NCBI GenBank assembly: GCA_003864495.1
Contig: PEDN01001366.1
Coordinates: 1-64,000 of the forward strand
Reading direction: 5' to 3'
Length of the DNA: 64,000 nt
DNA from: Nemopilema nomurai
Taxonomy: Eukaryota > Cnidaria > Scyphozoa > Rhizostomeae > Rhizostomatidae
Made by a program: the position numbers and the translations under genes. The notes beneath the pieces are model-generated. The model was not told the origin of the DNA, searched no databases, and saw nothing but the letters and a program-made list of their open reading frames with translations. Below are positions 24,061-37,611 of this stretch, piece after piece (positions within the stretch are counted from its first letter, which is position 1; each line of letters starts with the position of its first letter).

Positions 24061-27000
24061 ATGCTAAACGCAGAGGTCGAATCACACATCAAGCATAATT
24101 GCCCGTGGACGAAATTGCCGCAGAGTATTAAGCAGGTTTGGACAATCAATGTTTATGGGGTTTCCTTAACACATAATAAGAATTTATATTGGTACAGAAA
24201 AGGAATCAATCTAGATCATTTGTGTATTCAACATCGTTTAGTCATGCTCTGCTTTTGGAAGTGGATAGTTTCTTCTCGGTTTTTACATGTTATTGTTCTA
24301 AATTTCTTCTGGGAGATTTGATATTTTGTTATCACCCTGTTTTTAGATTGATTCGAAACATAAAAATATCTTGGCAAAGTGGACGAGTCATTAAATGTAA
24401 TCCTGGCGTTTAGTTCGCAAAACTTCGTTTCAAACTTAATTGTTACACGTTTTCCGCTCTTTGGCCTGTTTTCCTATTGGGACAACCTTTGGGTATTTCA
24501 TTCAAATTGAGCAGACAGCTTTTATGTTTCCAAAAGCCTGCCTAGGCAAAGCCATCATTCAACAATCAGATTATGGAAGAAAGGAAAATAAATCAAGCAA
24601 GCAAGTAAATTTTCAGTGTCCATTTTTCTAGTTAATCCTGCATGCTAAGACAATCAATTTCAAATACCTAAACAATAATATTTCTTCTCAATTTATTTCT
24701 CTATCCACTCAAGCAAGTAAGAAATGTCAGAATGCATGATTATAATCCATTAATTGAGCATGTTTGGAGCTCAAGGCTGTTTACAATTTACTGTTTTCAT
24801 TTTCAGACACTGGGAAACAACTCCAAACACTATGACAAATGTGTTCTAGAATATAGTGTTAAGAACCAATTAAGGTACAAAGGCAATTTAGGTATGGGTC
24901 AACTTACTTATTTTGCATTTATATTAATAAATATTTTGTATTGATATTTTGTATTCCTGTATTTAAATTGTTACAAACATATTTGGAATGATAAGGTCAT
25001 TGAGCTTAATTACTGGGTCAGGGCTCAAAATTAATGTCAAATTTTCTGTGGTCACAGTGACCGGCCATCTAAAAATTTGGAGCGGGCCATAATCATAATT
25101 TGGGAGGTCATACCCGGCTGCAATTAAACCATCCACCAATTCATCATCTGTAAAAGTTACTTTGGATGAAAAATCTAAGGCAGTTATTTTTATCGCTGTC
25201 TGTGAAAAGTAGGCAGTCAGAGCTTAACTTTAGGGAGTATTTGACCACAGACTGCCTGTTATTTTGAGCCCTGTGGATCTCTGTTAACTTGAGAGTTTTT
25301 CAATTTGAAAGTTGTCAGCCCTGCCCTCAATAGTATGAAGAATAATTGTGCTGATAGGGCACAGGTCCTACACAGATATCTTATCAAAAACTTTAAATCA
25401 AGCAACATATAGCTAATATATATCCTTTTTTGTGATACATTTATGTTTCACTATGCTCTTTGCATCGCTGACGTAAACTTTTATGCTGTCATTCAGTTCG
25501 CCATGTGAGAAGAGATGAAAGAAAGTACTATGAGGAGCTCATCACTTACAGTCGCCAACATCTCATGGTAATAATAAACCATTTACTTAAAAATATTACA
25601 GCTTAAGTTTCTTGGAGCCAGGGAGTTGCCAATAAAAGATATCAACTTCAAGTTTTTTAATACAAAATACTTGGAAGGATGGTGTAATTGATAGTTTTCT
25701 TGTGATGTTAAAGTGAATTTAAAAACTAGTTTAGATCAAGGTTTATAGATAGACTTGAACCAAAGACATGATTTGAACTCAAAGAGTCTGTCCTATTATG
25801 TTTGACTATTTTCTGGGACATTTTAGAAACACATTAGAATATTTTGATACAGAAGCTGATAGTTTTGTATTTTTTCTAAAAATGGAACACTTTTTTCCAG
25901 CTTTATCCGTACCATATATCAGATGTTGTTGTGGAAGGTCTGAGAATCACACCATTTGCATATTACTGTGACATGATGTTGAATATCATATCCCAAGAGA
26001 AGAGCTATGATTCACTTCCAAACTTCACTGCTGCTGACTGTAAGTCAATTAAATTGAGTTATATTATTGCAAAATTGTTTTACTTAATATTGTATTATTT
26101 TAATATTGAATTTCAGTGATTTTTAATTTTAGATTCAATCTTTGTTCAACTTTATTTTGATTCTTTCTGTTTAATTGACAGGTCTAGAATGCCTTCATAC
26201 TCTATTGTTGCTAGCTAATAATAATAATTTATTCTTGTTTTCACTTGCTGAGGTTTTTAATGCTTTAGAAATTAATTGCCAGTTGATGTAAAGCCGTTCT
26301 TGTTTTTCAATTTAGGTCTTCGACTTCTTGGAATTGGCAGAAACCAGTACATTGAGATCATAAACCAATGCAAGTCATCTAAGGTTTGTAAATCTTCTTA
26401 GCTTGGGTTTGATATGTACAGAATATGTACTTAAGATTTTATCCAGTTTAATCTTACAATAATAGTTATTGTAAAGATCCTTTCTTTTCTTTTTGTAAAT
26501 CTTCTTAGTTTGGGTTTGATATGTACAGAATATGTACTTAAGATTTTAGCCAGTTTAATCTTACAATAATAGTTGTTGTAAAGATCCTTTCTTTTCTTTC
26601 TATGTTTCACCTGGATAAGAGATTCAAACAAATTAATAGATGGTAACCTGAAATATCTGAAAAACCTTTTATACAAAGCTGACAGCTATGCACTCCAATA
26701 AATTTTAAGTCAATTTCAGTGACTTCTCACATTGTGTTTGAAACATGGCTTTCACTTTCTAAGTTATTTTACTGCTATAATCTGCAATTTCCATTTCAGA
26801 GATTTTTTCGAAAGAAGCCTGCCAGAGAGCTTTTGCCATCGAAGCCAGTCACTCAGAAAGTCATACAACCCTGGTGGAAAGTTTGCATTGGGTTTATAAC
26901 AGAGGATGATATCAAGGTTTCCATATCCAATTGATCTATAATAGTATTTATATACATATTTATTTGACTTATTTTAGCAATCAAGGTACCTTATAGTGTT

Positions 27001-30000
27001 GAAACTGTGAGAGACATATTTGCAAAAAGAGGCTTTGCTGAGCTGTTTTATCTGGAACATCTTTTTTAAATGGCTTTACAGCTTCAATTTCACTTTTCTT
27101 TCTGCTAACTTCACAAAGAATCATCACCAAGTTTATCAAAAGAAACCTTTTCAGTATCACCATACCAACCAGAATCAACTCATACCCAGTACATAAGTAT
27201 TTATCACTCTGAATCCTCTCTCACAGTCTGTTATGATTTTAGATGTGTACAGCCACAGAGCATAGTGTTGTTGATAAACTGATTGACGAAGGAGCAAGGA
27301 TCTGTGGTCAACTTGACAAGGATGTTGTATCAGGTCAGTAACTCTGTCAGAACTTTCACAATACTTGGCTTGACCCAGTTAGGTATTTTGGAATTTGCTT
27401 GGTTCTGGTTCGGGAAGGCCAATTAGGGCTGTTGCTGTAGCTCTGGATTTGCTTTGGCTTCAATTTTATTGTAGTGACAGAGCCCAGAAAAATTGATGGC
27501 TCCATGGCTGGGAATAGGAGGAAGGTCTTGCCTGTTGATGTCGTGTTTGAGGAAGGCCTATCAGCAATTTTTGTTATTAGCAATTAATGTGATTTAAAAA
27601 ATATGTTATGAGTTAGTAACGAGGAAGGTTTGAATTACGAAAATTTCAGCGGGACGAAGGTTATAACTTTTTTAAACTCTGTGTCATTAGATTTAAATTC
27701 ATCTCCACTTCGTCCGAAATTTTTTATGTCTCGTTCGAAAACGTTGCTTAGCAGACTGTCTTGTGACTGCGCAGCCACACAGTTTTGTACCCAGGCCATT
27801 TGCTGATACACTGCTTTAGTAGATGTGAAATCTGATACTTATACAATGCTTTGGTACTGATAACAATGTATAAGCGTTTTTTATTAATTCGATCTATTTC
27901 TCAGGTCTCTTCAATAAAGGGTTGATTTATTTCAACATCCATGTCGAAGATGACGACACAATTGTTGGTAAGTATGGCACTAAAACCGTATGTAACTCCA
28001 GGCGATCACCGTAAAAGAACATTTTAGACTGAATTTGATTAATACTGTCACTTCCATACTTTTATAATCCTTATGAAATTGTTAAAGCTTCCTTTATTCT
28101 AAAACCTTCTCCACTGGGAATTTACTTCGATTATTTTATTTCGTCATTTATTTCACACAGTGCCCCGTTGGAAAACTTTGTGATGAATCGTGTCCTTGGA
28201 GACTACATGGAGACAATGTTGTACAAAATATTCGTCTCCATAGACGAACAAACAAAGATATCAGAGGTAACCTAATGTTCCCTTATACAGATTCTTCTAA
28301 TTTTGAAATAATTTTCTTTGTTGCTAACATTGTCTATATTCAATTCAGTCCTACCACCCTTGCAATTTTTCCAATTTTTTTCTCTCGACAGCTTGCACAG
28401 GTCCTGGAAATTGATATCAATTTAGTAAAGGTGAGCTGGACTTTGCACTCATATCCTGTCATCTAGTTTGTAGTATTTACCTTCGCTTTCTGCCTCTTAT
28501 TAGCAGTGCATTAGAAGTACTTAGACTATGTTTCTTAAAGCTTATTTTAAAGCTTATACATTTCAGCAAGCCGTTGCTGTGTTTTGTCGTCTTGGCCTCG
28601 CACGGAAAAAGACTGTCGACCTCGATTTCAGTAAACTAGACCCTTCTTGGAACGATGACTTACAGCCAGTTCTTAGAAGGTAACCTTCGATCACCTGTCC
28701 CGGCCTACATTGGGCATCCTCCTTTGCCTTGATAACTTTGAAATTAGCCATGTAATTGAGCCATATCACTGATCATTCTATCTAACATTATGGCCATAAA
28801 GAGATGAAGCATGGATTTCGCTTATTTTAGCAACACAGTTTGAACAAGCACATTAGATCGGCAGATCTTTACTTATGGCCATTAATATTTATTCAACTTT
28901 TTGCTGTTAAATTCAGCAAGTTGTTATAACTCTAAGTGACAATTTGAAATATTTGCGTGATTTCGCTTCCATACAGCTAATATTGGGTACTGTATTTTCG
29001 ATGATATTTTATTAATAGCTACTGAAAAATGCTCTACAACTACAAGAACGTCAAATCAGAGCCCTGACTAATACATTATTATTCTTCAATTTTCCTCGTT
29101 TTGGTTCCAACTTTTGCTAACAAGATCGCAACCAATTTTTTTACCGATTTCTCCAGCTTTGGCGGAAGTCAGGCCGATCTGCTCTTGGATGTTGTTTCTA
29201 AGAACTCTGATCAATCTGGAGTCCAGACCCCCATCTCCGCCTCGTCGTCAACCACTGATATGACGTCGGACACTGAATTATCCAATGTTTTATCTCAAGG
29301 TAGCCTCCTTTGTTATTCACCTGGGATTTTTAATTTTCATATTTCAGCATGTAGCAGGTAGCTGTTGCATACTAATTGTAAACAATTTTTTTTCAATGAT
29401 CTTTGGACGACTTTAAATTTTCTCCCATTGTGCCTTGATTTTTAAGTAATTATAAATGTTTCCTGGCTCGAAAGTAACATCAGTTTCGTTTCTACTGTGA
29501 TGTCGCTCTTCCTGGACATCTTTCACTTGTTGTGGCCTTAAATGTTATTCGTTATTTTAATGTGGCACCCAATAGCATATTTTTTTATCCTGTGGCGAAT
29601 TTTTTTTCTTGTGGTACAGAAAGTTCCCTTTTTTTAGATTCCACGACATCTGGAAAGAGAATCGCCTTTTTATTTGATTCCACTCTGACAGCGTTTCTAA
29701 TGATGGGCAACCTTTCTCAGGTAATCATTTTTTCAGTTGTATTTCACGACAAAGTACAATATTATATAACAAATGAATATAATAGAAGACAGGCTAGAAA
29801 TGAGACTAACATGTTCTCTGTTACTCTGAGTTTCGTGCTTGCGCACTCATCAGACAGATTATAGTCACAAACACATCGAGCACTAGTTATGTCAGAATAG
29901 ACAGAACAATCTAGAATAACAAATGAAATATATATATAGAATAATAGGTGATATTATGCGATAACAAATAGTTGTAATTTCATTAAAATGAAACAATTGT

Positions 30001-33000
30001 TTTTGTGCTTTCAAAGCTAGTTTAGTTTAGTTTTTCTTGGATTAAACTTGTGCTAGTTTAGCAGTAAAATAAAGAACAAAGTTTAGATTGATCTGCTTAT
30101 AATTTTGCGCTTCCTTGTTTCAGGGTCTGAAGCGCCATTCGGTAACAATGTTTGAAGTTGGCAAGTTGACAGATGAGTCGATGGACAGTTTACTCCAAGA
30201 ACTTGAAAAGGTTATTCAAAGTGCCTTAACAACTTCACAGAGTCATATCAATTTTGATTAATTCTGCATTCTCGATTTTTTTTCATTTGCTTCCTCTTAC
30301 CCCACTGTTTCATGCTTTGTTTTTGGGTGGGGATCTGCATTGATCCTTTTCGAGATGGTAAGAGGCCCCTTTGTTTCTCTCTTAGTATATCTGTCATTGA
30401 ATTTAGTTCCTGGTTCTATTTGTTCTGTCTTAGTATATCTGTCATTGAGTTAAGTTCCTGGTTCTATTTGTTCTGTCTTAGTATATCTGTCATTGAATTC
30501 AGTTCCTGGTTCTATTTGTTCGGCAATGGTCAATACCTCCCCCTTTCAGAATAACACTTTGATACGCATGACTTTCATCGTCGATCCCTTCTTTATCCGT
30601 TCTTTATCATCGTCGATCGCTTTTATTCTATTTAACATCTTGCTTTGATGCTATTACAATCTTCTAATACTTCAGGTTGAAAACGTCGCTGAAGGTGAAG
30701 CCAGGAGATACTTTGACCATGCTGTCGTTTTGAAGAATACAGTCCAGTTTCTCAGAAACAACAAGGAACTTGGCTGCGAGGAGGAGAATGGAAACATGTT
30801 AGCCTTAGGTGCGGTTTCCTTCAGTTTCTCCAACATGTTGCTTTTATGTACCAGGTATACAATAACTTAGTGAATCCAGATTTAACATCTTAGTTTAGAT
30901 TACCTAGATTTCCTAGATTTGTTTAAATTAATCTGACATCTTATCACAGTCTGATACAGCATTTTCTCCTCCAATATTTTGTTGTGATTCTGAATCGTTT
31001 TTCTTGTTGCAGATTTACTCCGCTGTGAAAGTATGAACAGCCTCGATCCCGCGGCTTGCGCGAGAATTCTAAACAAGCGCTACAGCCTGCTTATCTCCAT
31101 GGCACCGCTTAGCAACGAGATCAGACCGCTGGCTAGTTGCTCTCCTCCGCATTTAGGTCCCGCCATTCCAGAGGTACATTAATCATTTAATTTTGACTGG
31201 CAAATGTCCTTGAATCCAGCTGTTTTCAAGTTAAGCTGTATTGATACGTTGTAGCCATTCAGCTTAAAGGCTACTAACTATGCAATTTTGACATTTTAGT
31301 GACTGGAGTTAATAGTTTTTTTTCAGTTTAGTTGGTTACTGTTTACTGATTCCATCTTCTCCGCAAGGTCCATCTTCTCAATTTCAAGGTTTTTTATCCC
31401 TCTAAGGATGTCAAAAGCCATGCCAATTTCGCTAATTTGTGAGCTATATGTTTGCCTGATTTTTGATTTTGCTGATTTTTAATTCTGTTTCAGATTAATT
31501 CAGTCTGGTTCAAATTGTTTCTGTATTCCAAAATAAAAAACGGGCCACCCTCTATGCTGTTGGTGAAAGGAACTCGATTAAAAAAGCTTCCAATGATATT
31601 TCGGGTAAGTTAACTTCACTCCACGATAATAGCTTTTGCCTTTAGTATTTGCATTTCTCAAAATTTTTTTGCATTTAATAGCTAACAGAACCATAAAAGC
31701 CCTTTGAATGCGCCTTTGTTTATCTTGGTACTTTTAGCAATCAAGATGATTTTATCGCTCAAATCCCGGTTTCAAGATATAAAAGTCTCTTCTGCATTGC
31801 CACAGCCTCGTTTGTTAGATAAAGAAATCACTGGAGTGAGGCTACTTAAGTTGACATGTTCTTTTGTGTCTCTCAGAACTTCGAAAGACTTCAAATCACA
31901 ACATGGGGACATGACCCGGCAGTCGTTCCAACGTCGAATGTCCTAATGTCCCTCAACGATGCGCTCTCTCATTCGCCCGTTTTGGTTCAGGTTTGTGCAC
32001 CAATCACGTTCCACATCCAGAGTTCTTTTTTCTACCAAGGATTGTCAAAACTTGATTCTTTCACCTGCTTTTTGCGGGAGAAACAATATATGTTTATATA
32101 TATGCCAATTTGTTAGCTAAAGTTTCGAGCAACTTTTTAAATGATTGTTCTTCCAGCCTTCTATCCTTCAACTTAATACCTTCTTGTGACAAACTTTTGC
32201 TTGCCAAAGTTGCCAAATGACAAATTAGTTTCTGATGAATAATGAAAATTGTTACAGGGTCATGGTCTTTATGGCGAGGGAGATATCGAGAACATCTCGT
32301 TTCCAGTGGATCAGGAAAAGCTTAAGGGAGGTAAGTCTTCTGCATTATTACTTACTCACCCAGTAGGTTACTGAAAAAAATCTATTTTTTAATCAATTTA
32401 TTAACATTTTCTTCATATCTTATCTATTTTTTAACAAAGCAAGCTATTTTTGTGGTTGTCTTAGTCAAGGCTATTTGCTTAATCTAACCTTCTGGTGCAG
32501 AACTTATCCAAAAAATGTCTGTATTGGCAAGTTCTAATCATCTTTAATCTGAAATCTGATTATCTTCTGGGCTTTCAAAGGATCCCATGTTAAATTGATT
32601 AATCTAATTCTTCCATGAAAAAATCTGATTTGCTAGGTTGAATCTGAATCTTGCACGGATTAACCTTTTTTTAAAAGATGAATCTGAACTTTCTAAGGAA
32701 GAGTCTGAATTTTCTACCGATGAATCTGAATTTTCTACCGATGAATCTGAATTTTCTACCGATGAATCTGAATTTTCTACCGATGAATCTGAATTTTCTA
32801 CCGATGAATCTGAATTTTCTACCGATGAATCTGAATTTTCTACCGATGAATCTGAATTTTCTACCCATGAATCTGAATTTTCTACCGATGAATCTGAGTT
32901 TTCTACCGATGAATCTGAGTTTTCTACCGATGAATCTGAATTTTCTACCGATGAATCTGAATTTTCTACCGATGAATCTGAATTTTTTACCGATGAATCT

Positions 33001-36000
33001 GAATTTCGACAGATTAATCTGAATTTTCGACTGATTAATCTAAATTTTCTGTGGATGAATCTGAATGTGGATTAGGCTCAGTTTTCTTTCTGCTCTGTTA
33101 TAGATCGTGACAGCAACAGCAACCCGTGGAGTGAAATAATCCGATCTTTAGACGATTGCTTGGATCTGAAGACGTCGTGTGGATATATAACATTGTTAAA
33201 TATTGCTGCACGAAAACATACCAAGTTGAGAAAAATGCCCAATATAACGACGCTTGCATCCTACGACTACGAGTCGGAAGAGGAAGAAGGGGACGACGGA
33301 TTGACTATGAAGACTGGTAGCGAAGGCGGTGCCAATACGGAAGAAAATCTGGGGGCACGTGAAACGTACGATTTGTTCCAGCCTGCTGGGGGGCACCATA
33401 TAGATGATATTTGCTCCAAAGAATTGCCGGGGGATTCAAGTCACGTGTTTAAAGAACCTAACAAAGTCAAAGAGAATGGCATAGAATCGCTTAATCGAAA
33501 TAAAGGATTAGTTTTGGAACATTTGCTCGAAACACCACCTATGAGTCCTTTGAGGGAGAAAACTACGGGTGCGACGTCATTTGATCATGTGTCTGAGGAC
33601 CATTGTTGGGTACCACTGCACGTGACGTACGGGGTTCCACTTTTCGATGGCGTCTTGAATGGAGAAATTTGCTCAAAGGTTTGTTGCATTATATCGTTAA
33701 TTTTTCAGTTTGTTGTTATCAACTATAATGCTTGTCACTCATGTGATGGTATGCTCCTCCAGAATGTTCTCACGTAACGCCTTCAAGACCCTTTTTATGC
33801 GACTGTATGGTAGCGATTGGTAGCTGGTAATTTGCATGACATAACGTCATCATGAGTCAGTTTTGGTGTTGGTGAACCGATGTTGATACGTTTGTGGGAT
33901 GATACGTTGATAAGTTACTTGACAGACATTTGTGGAGGCCTCGTCCAAGTATACATAACGCTTATTGATTACCTATTGTACAAATGCTGCCTTGGGAGCT
34001 GCAATACCCTCCCTTTCAAAGCGAAAAGGCGGATCAGCATGGCTTTAGCGAAACCCCAGTAGCCATATGCTTAATGTGGCTGCAGTTATCCCCATTCCGG
34101 TAGTCCACATTTCTCATATGTACCAAGCTTCCATCCATATTCCTCACAACTTTCGATTCTGTGTTTATCCTTACTGATGTTCTATGCTGACTCACCAACC
34201 CCCCACACCCCCCCCCCTTTCCCCCTCTGCCTTGCCTGATTATGTCATTTCACTTTTAGCTGTCCTCTAAAGGCCTCTGCCGACCCGAAAGGTATGATCA
34301 GTTCCTATTATTTACGCGTATTTGAATACGGGTGCAAACGAGGACACTGCCTCGTTTTCACCAGACTTCCAAAGTCAACTGGCTTGGTGTCGTTTTATCT
34401 TTGATAATGATATTTCAGCTGTAATGGTGCATTGGCTTTCAGTATATTGGCATTAGTATTATTACAGGAAAACTAACTGCATTCTTCAGAAGCTGCTCTT
34501 TTCGATTTGTTTTGAGAAGAGAGCAGATTACTATCCTTCTATTCTTTGCCTATGTTTTCCTAGATTATTGCACAATCTGGGGCTTTAAGTAAATGAACAT
34601 TAGAATTCCACTCCTATTATCATGGCACCTATTTTGAACGGATTTATTTAAGGCGATTTAGTCCATTGCTAGAATCGGCAGCTTGATTGCAGCAAAGTAT
34701 TTTTGATGAAGCCAGTTGCCGAATTGGGCATGCGGCTTTAAGGCTTTTAAACATTCGGTAATGCAACCTGAAAGTTCATCTGATTACTTCGCACCAAAGC
34801 GGCCCGGTAATGCAATTTGCTCACAGATCCTCTTTTGTAAAGAACAAAGCAAGAATATTAAGTTGTCTCGTATAACTTTTATTATCCCTTATAGCTTGCG
34901 TTAGCAGTTAATAAGACAGCTCTCAATCACCTTTTAGCAGAGCACTTGATGATTGTTTCAATTATTCATACATTTAAGACTTCTCAAATGACTGCAGTTC
35001 TACTTAACAAAATGACTTCCTGGTTGAAGTAGGTAATGATACAGAAAGCGAAAACTTGCAAATGACGCTAGATTGTACGGTTTTTGTATATAGAGGTCCT
35101 GAAATAATGGAAGGAATGGGGCGTTAATCGAAAAATTTCTTGGGCGAAACATTTGTACGGCGTGATGCATCTGCACCAGAAAAGTAAATTTTTCGCATTG
35201 TCGGAACCAAACATCAGTCACGTGCAATCAGTGCATTCGATGTCCCTAAATACCGAATATGTCCCTAGTTAAGTGTACCTTACTGCTAACTATGGAAGTT
35301 GCTGGTAGCAGTTTCTGATATCAAATGTGCAAAAGAATCGTGACAAAATATGCTAGATATGGGACAGACACCCGACATACTGATAGCCATCTTTGGAGTC
35401 TAAATAGAGTTCCAGTTTGTCAACGCATCAGATGTAAGCATCGGCCAAGGAACACGATCGGCATCGCTACAGGCTCTTTGTTTCCCTGTTATCTTCGGTG
35501 GCAATCAGTCTAGACGCTCGTTAGTCAACTAATCGGATCCCGCTACCTTATAATCCCCTTTTTGCCTTCATAAATCCCCTCTGATGGGTGGGCATACCAG
35601 GGGGCTCGCATTCTCATATTGAAGCAGCAGTGGGGATTTGTTATTATTTTCAATTTTTTAGAGCCTTTTATATCTTGTTTGGTCGTCCGTTCGTTGGCTA
35701 CCCATTTACAGCATTTATTTATTTTCAACATTTTTTCAGAAGTCAAAGAAACCTGCTTCAATATCAATTAACGATTCAGTGAAAATGAGCGCCGAATTAG
35801 ATTTACAGTTTAAAACTGACAGTTCTGTCCAATGCGTTGTATGCATCGGAACAAAGCCATATTCGAGTAGATTTTTAATCCATTTACTGTGGCCAGGCTG
35901 AATGGTTACCATATTTGCTAATAGCCTCGAAATCATTGTTTTAGCCTCGAACAGATGTTGAGCTCCAGCAGGCAAATGAGTCTGGAACTTCTTGATTTCA

Positions 36001-36600
36001 TTGCACAGAACCAGGTAAGAACTTTTAATTTGTGTTTCTTTCTTGGTAAAATGCAAAATGAGCTTTTTCAAGCGCACTTGTCAGTGCATAAAATCTGGGC
36101 AAAAGCCTTTTGAAAAGAATATCATGTTAAATTTACCAAGTATCAAAGTTAGTAAAACTGCGAATAACAAAGTTATTTCAACACTCGTATTTATGCTCCG
36201 GGAACTTTTGATGTTTTTGCCTCTGGTGCGACGAGAAGAAACTTTTTCGGTTTTTTGGTAGCGAATAAAACTTTCAGATGTTTCCACAATCAGTCAGATG
36301 CTCATGGGCAATCGGAATAAAAAGATTCATGACAATCGGAAAGATTCAAGTTGCCGAACCCCTTTTCTTTTTGCAAAAGTTTGATCACTGTGAAAAGCCT
36401 TTTGAAATGTTATTTAACGCGGTTTATTCGCCCACGTGCCAAACATGTGATCAGTCTTATTTCTTTCTTATTGTTTACAGGAGAGTTTGCCAAACCAGGA
36501 CGCATTGAATGAGCCTCATCTTCATGACAAGCCTCTCCCCCACCCGAACTGTAGTTTAATATTCAGTAATGGAATTCTTAGTCAATGGGACAGTAAATAA
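24061..36600 (+). CDS. FAM91A1: FAM91A1, trans-Golgi vesicle-capture adaptor
   Basis: FAM91A1 links endosome-derived vesicles to the trans-Golgi network with TBC1D23 and the WDR11 complex. Exons: 24061-24135, 24807-24891, 25497-25567, 25901-26039, 26316-26383, 26800-26916, 27243-27333, 27905-27967, 28161-28266, 28392-28430, 28567-28679, 29157-29299, 29620-29720, 30124-30210, 30676-30808, 31013-31173, 31494-31604, 31877-31990, 32258-32330, 33104-33678, 34260-34291, 35945-36014, 36481-36600. About 895 residues, against 838 in human. Conserved blocks include [52 protein letters not shown] and the C-terminal [11 protein letters not shown]. The N-terminal FAM91_N region ends near exon 11 and the FAM91_C region starts at exon 13. 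Exon 20 carries a long acidic insert ([10 protein letters not shown]) not shared with human. At the start of exon 9 the C run 28163-28166 is one base short for the conserved VPPLE frame, so the frame as given breaks there; an assembly error is likely. Confidence 0.93.
25019..25273. mobile_element. Inverted-repeat element in FAM91A1 intron 2
   Basis: The element begins CAGGGCTCAAAAT and ends ATTTTGAGCCCTG, a perfect 13-bp inverted repeat 255 bp apart. The CAGGG terminus is typical of hAT non-autonomous elements, but no clear 8-bp target duplication remains. No coding capacity. Confidence 0.65.
26385..26598. repeat. Tandem duplication (2 x 107 bp) in FAM91A1 intron 5
   Basis: The segment from TTTGTAAATCTTCTTAG to TCCTTTCTTTTC occurs twice in direct succession with a few differences. 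Confidence 0.85.
28767..29100. other. FAM91A1 intron 11, no feature seen
   Basis: A+T-rich intron sequence without recognisable exon or repeat. Confidence 0.4.
30383..30522. repeat. Three tandem 48-bp units in FAM91A1 intron 14
   Basis: Units starting TAGTATATCTGTCATTGA at 30383, 30431 and 30479 are nearly identical. The apparent open frame across them reflects the period being a multiple of three. Confidence 0.85.
32677..33066. repeat. 21-bp minisatellite in FAM91A1 intron 19
   Basis: The unit GATGAATCTGAATTTTCTACC repeats about 14 times with hardly any change between about 32720 and 32999, with diverged units on both sides. The period is a multiple of three, so several frames on both strands stay open (for example [10 protein letters not shown] repeats), but this lies between two well-phased FAM91A1 exons and is best read as intronic. 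Confidence 0.92.
34292..35944. other. FAM91A1 intron 21, no feature seen
   Basis: This 1.65 kb intron contains no exon, RNA gene or clear repeat that I can support. Confidence 0.45.
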
Positions 36601-36746
36601 CGAACTGAACGTAGGTATATGTTTTGTATTGTTTTGATTTGCTGACTTTTATTTTTAATGCCAATTTGAAGTCAGGCAATCCTACTCTGCAGATCAAGTT
36701 AACAAAGAGATGACATAGCGTACTTTTAGCAACTTCTTGATTGCCC

Positions 36747-36752
36747 AATAAA
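36747..36752 (+). terminator. Polyadenylation signal of FAM91A1
   Basis: AATAAA lies 147 bases after the FAM91A1 TAA. Confidence 0.55.
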
Positions 36753-37206
36753 AAGTATAACCCAAATAATGGCAAACCTATGATAACTTTAGATGTGTTT
36801 TTACAAATATGCAGTGGTATTGCCCATCTTGCGAGACCCGTGGTGTTCCAAATTTGTAAAACCCATCTAGCGATTACCTTTTGGTGTTCCTAATTAACCA
36901 TTGAATATTCACTGATTCCGTAGGCCTGTGCAGTGATTAAGAAACTTTCTATTTTGAAACTTCAGAAGTACTTTCCTTGGGATCTTTCGTCGGTTCCAAA
37001 AGCATCGTGAATATTACTGTATTGTCGCTGCAATGTGTATAAAAGATGACAATTTTCACGTCCCTTTTGATGTTTCAATCATAATTGTGATTGTCACCGT
37101 TGGATCCCATGGTAAAGGTCGATACTCCATTGCGGCGCCATTGTCTCTCTACCACACCATTGAATCAGCGCATGTCCCTTATCGCAGGCGTCAGCATTTT
37201 TGCATG

Positions 37207-37611
37207 TACACGCTATTTTTATAAGGAACCTACCTCAATGCCTAGTTCCAAAAGTTCCTTATTCGTAGACCTCAAGTCGTCAGATTTTAGTACCAAAAGT
37301 CCCCTAAAAGTTCCTTAATTTTCACTGCACGTCAATAAGCCTTGACTCTTAATAGAGGGAGGGGCGAGATAGAATATGCGGAAACTACTCAATAAAGCAC
37401 TTGACACACGAATAGCAAACAAACTATGCGAGTAATGGCTGCAAATGAATGGAACGGGCTTTTTTAGTTCTTGATGCTTGCAGTTATAAAAAAATTTCAA
37501 ATCGAAAAGTTCCTTAGGCATTTCGTTTTTAGTAGTATAAGTTCTTTATATATTTCGGCCTTCTACATGTAGGTTCCTTATAAAGTGGTCCCTTATAAAA
37601 AAAAGCGTGTA
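37207..37611. mobile_element. 405-bp TA-flanked inverted-repeat element, copy A
   Basis: The element starts TACACGC...TATAAGGAACC and ends in the inverse, with CCTTATAA and GCGTGTA. TA at each end suggests a TA target site as in Tc1/mariner-like elements. The sequence is full of GTTCCTTA/TAAGGAAC words in both orientations. It has no transposase. Copy B at 39235-39639 has the same length and orientation. Confidence 0.85.

Noticed and set aside
32638..33075. Long repetitive open frames (SDESEF / MNLNFLP / GRKFRFI)
   Set aside because: They are translations of the 21-bp minisatellite, which keeps frames open on both strands, and lie inside an intron with well-phased exons on both sides.
34200..34230. 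C-run near the acceptor of FAM91A1 exon 21
   Set aside because: It is a long pyrimidine tract before a normal acceptor, with no further structure.
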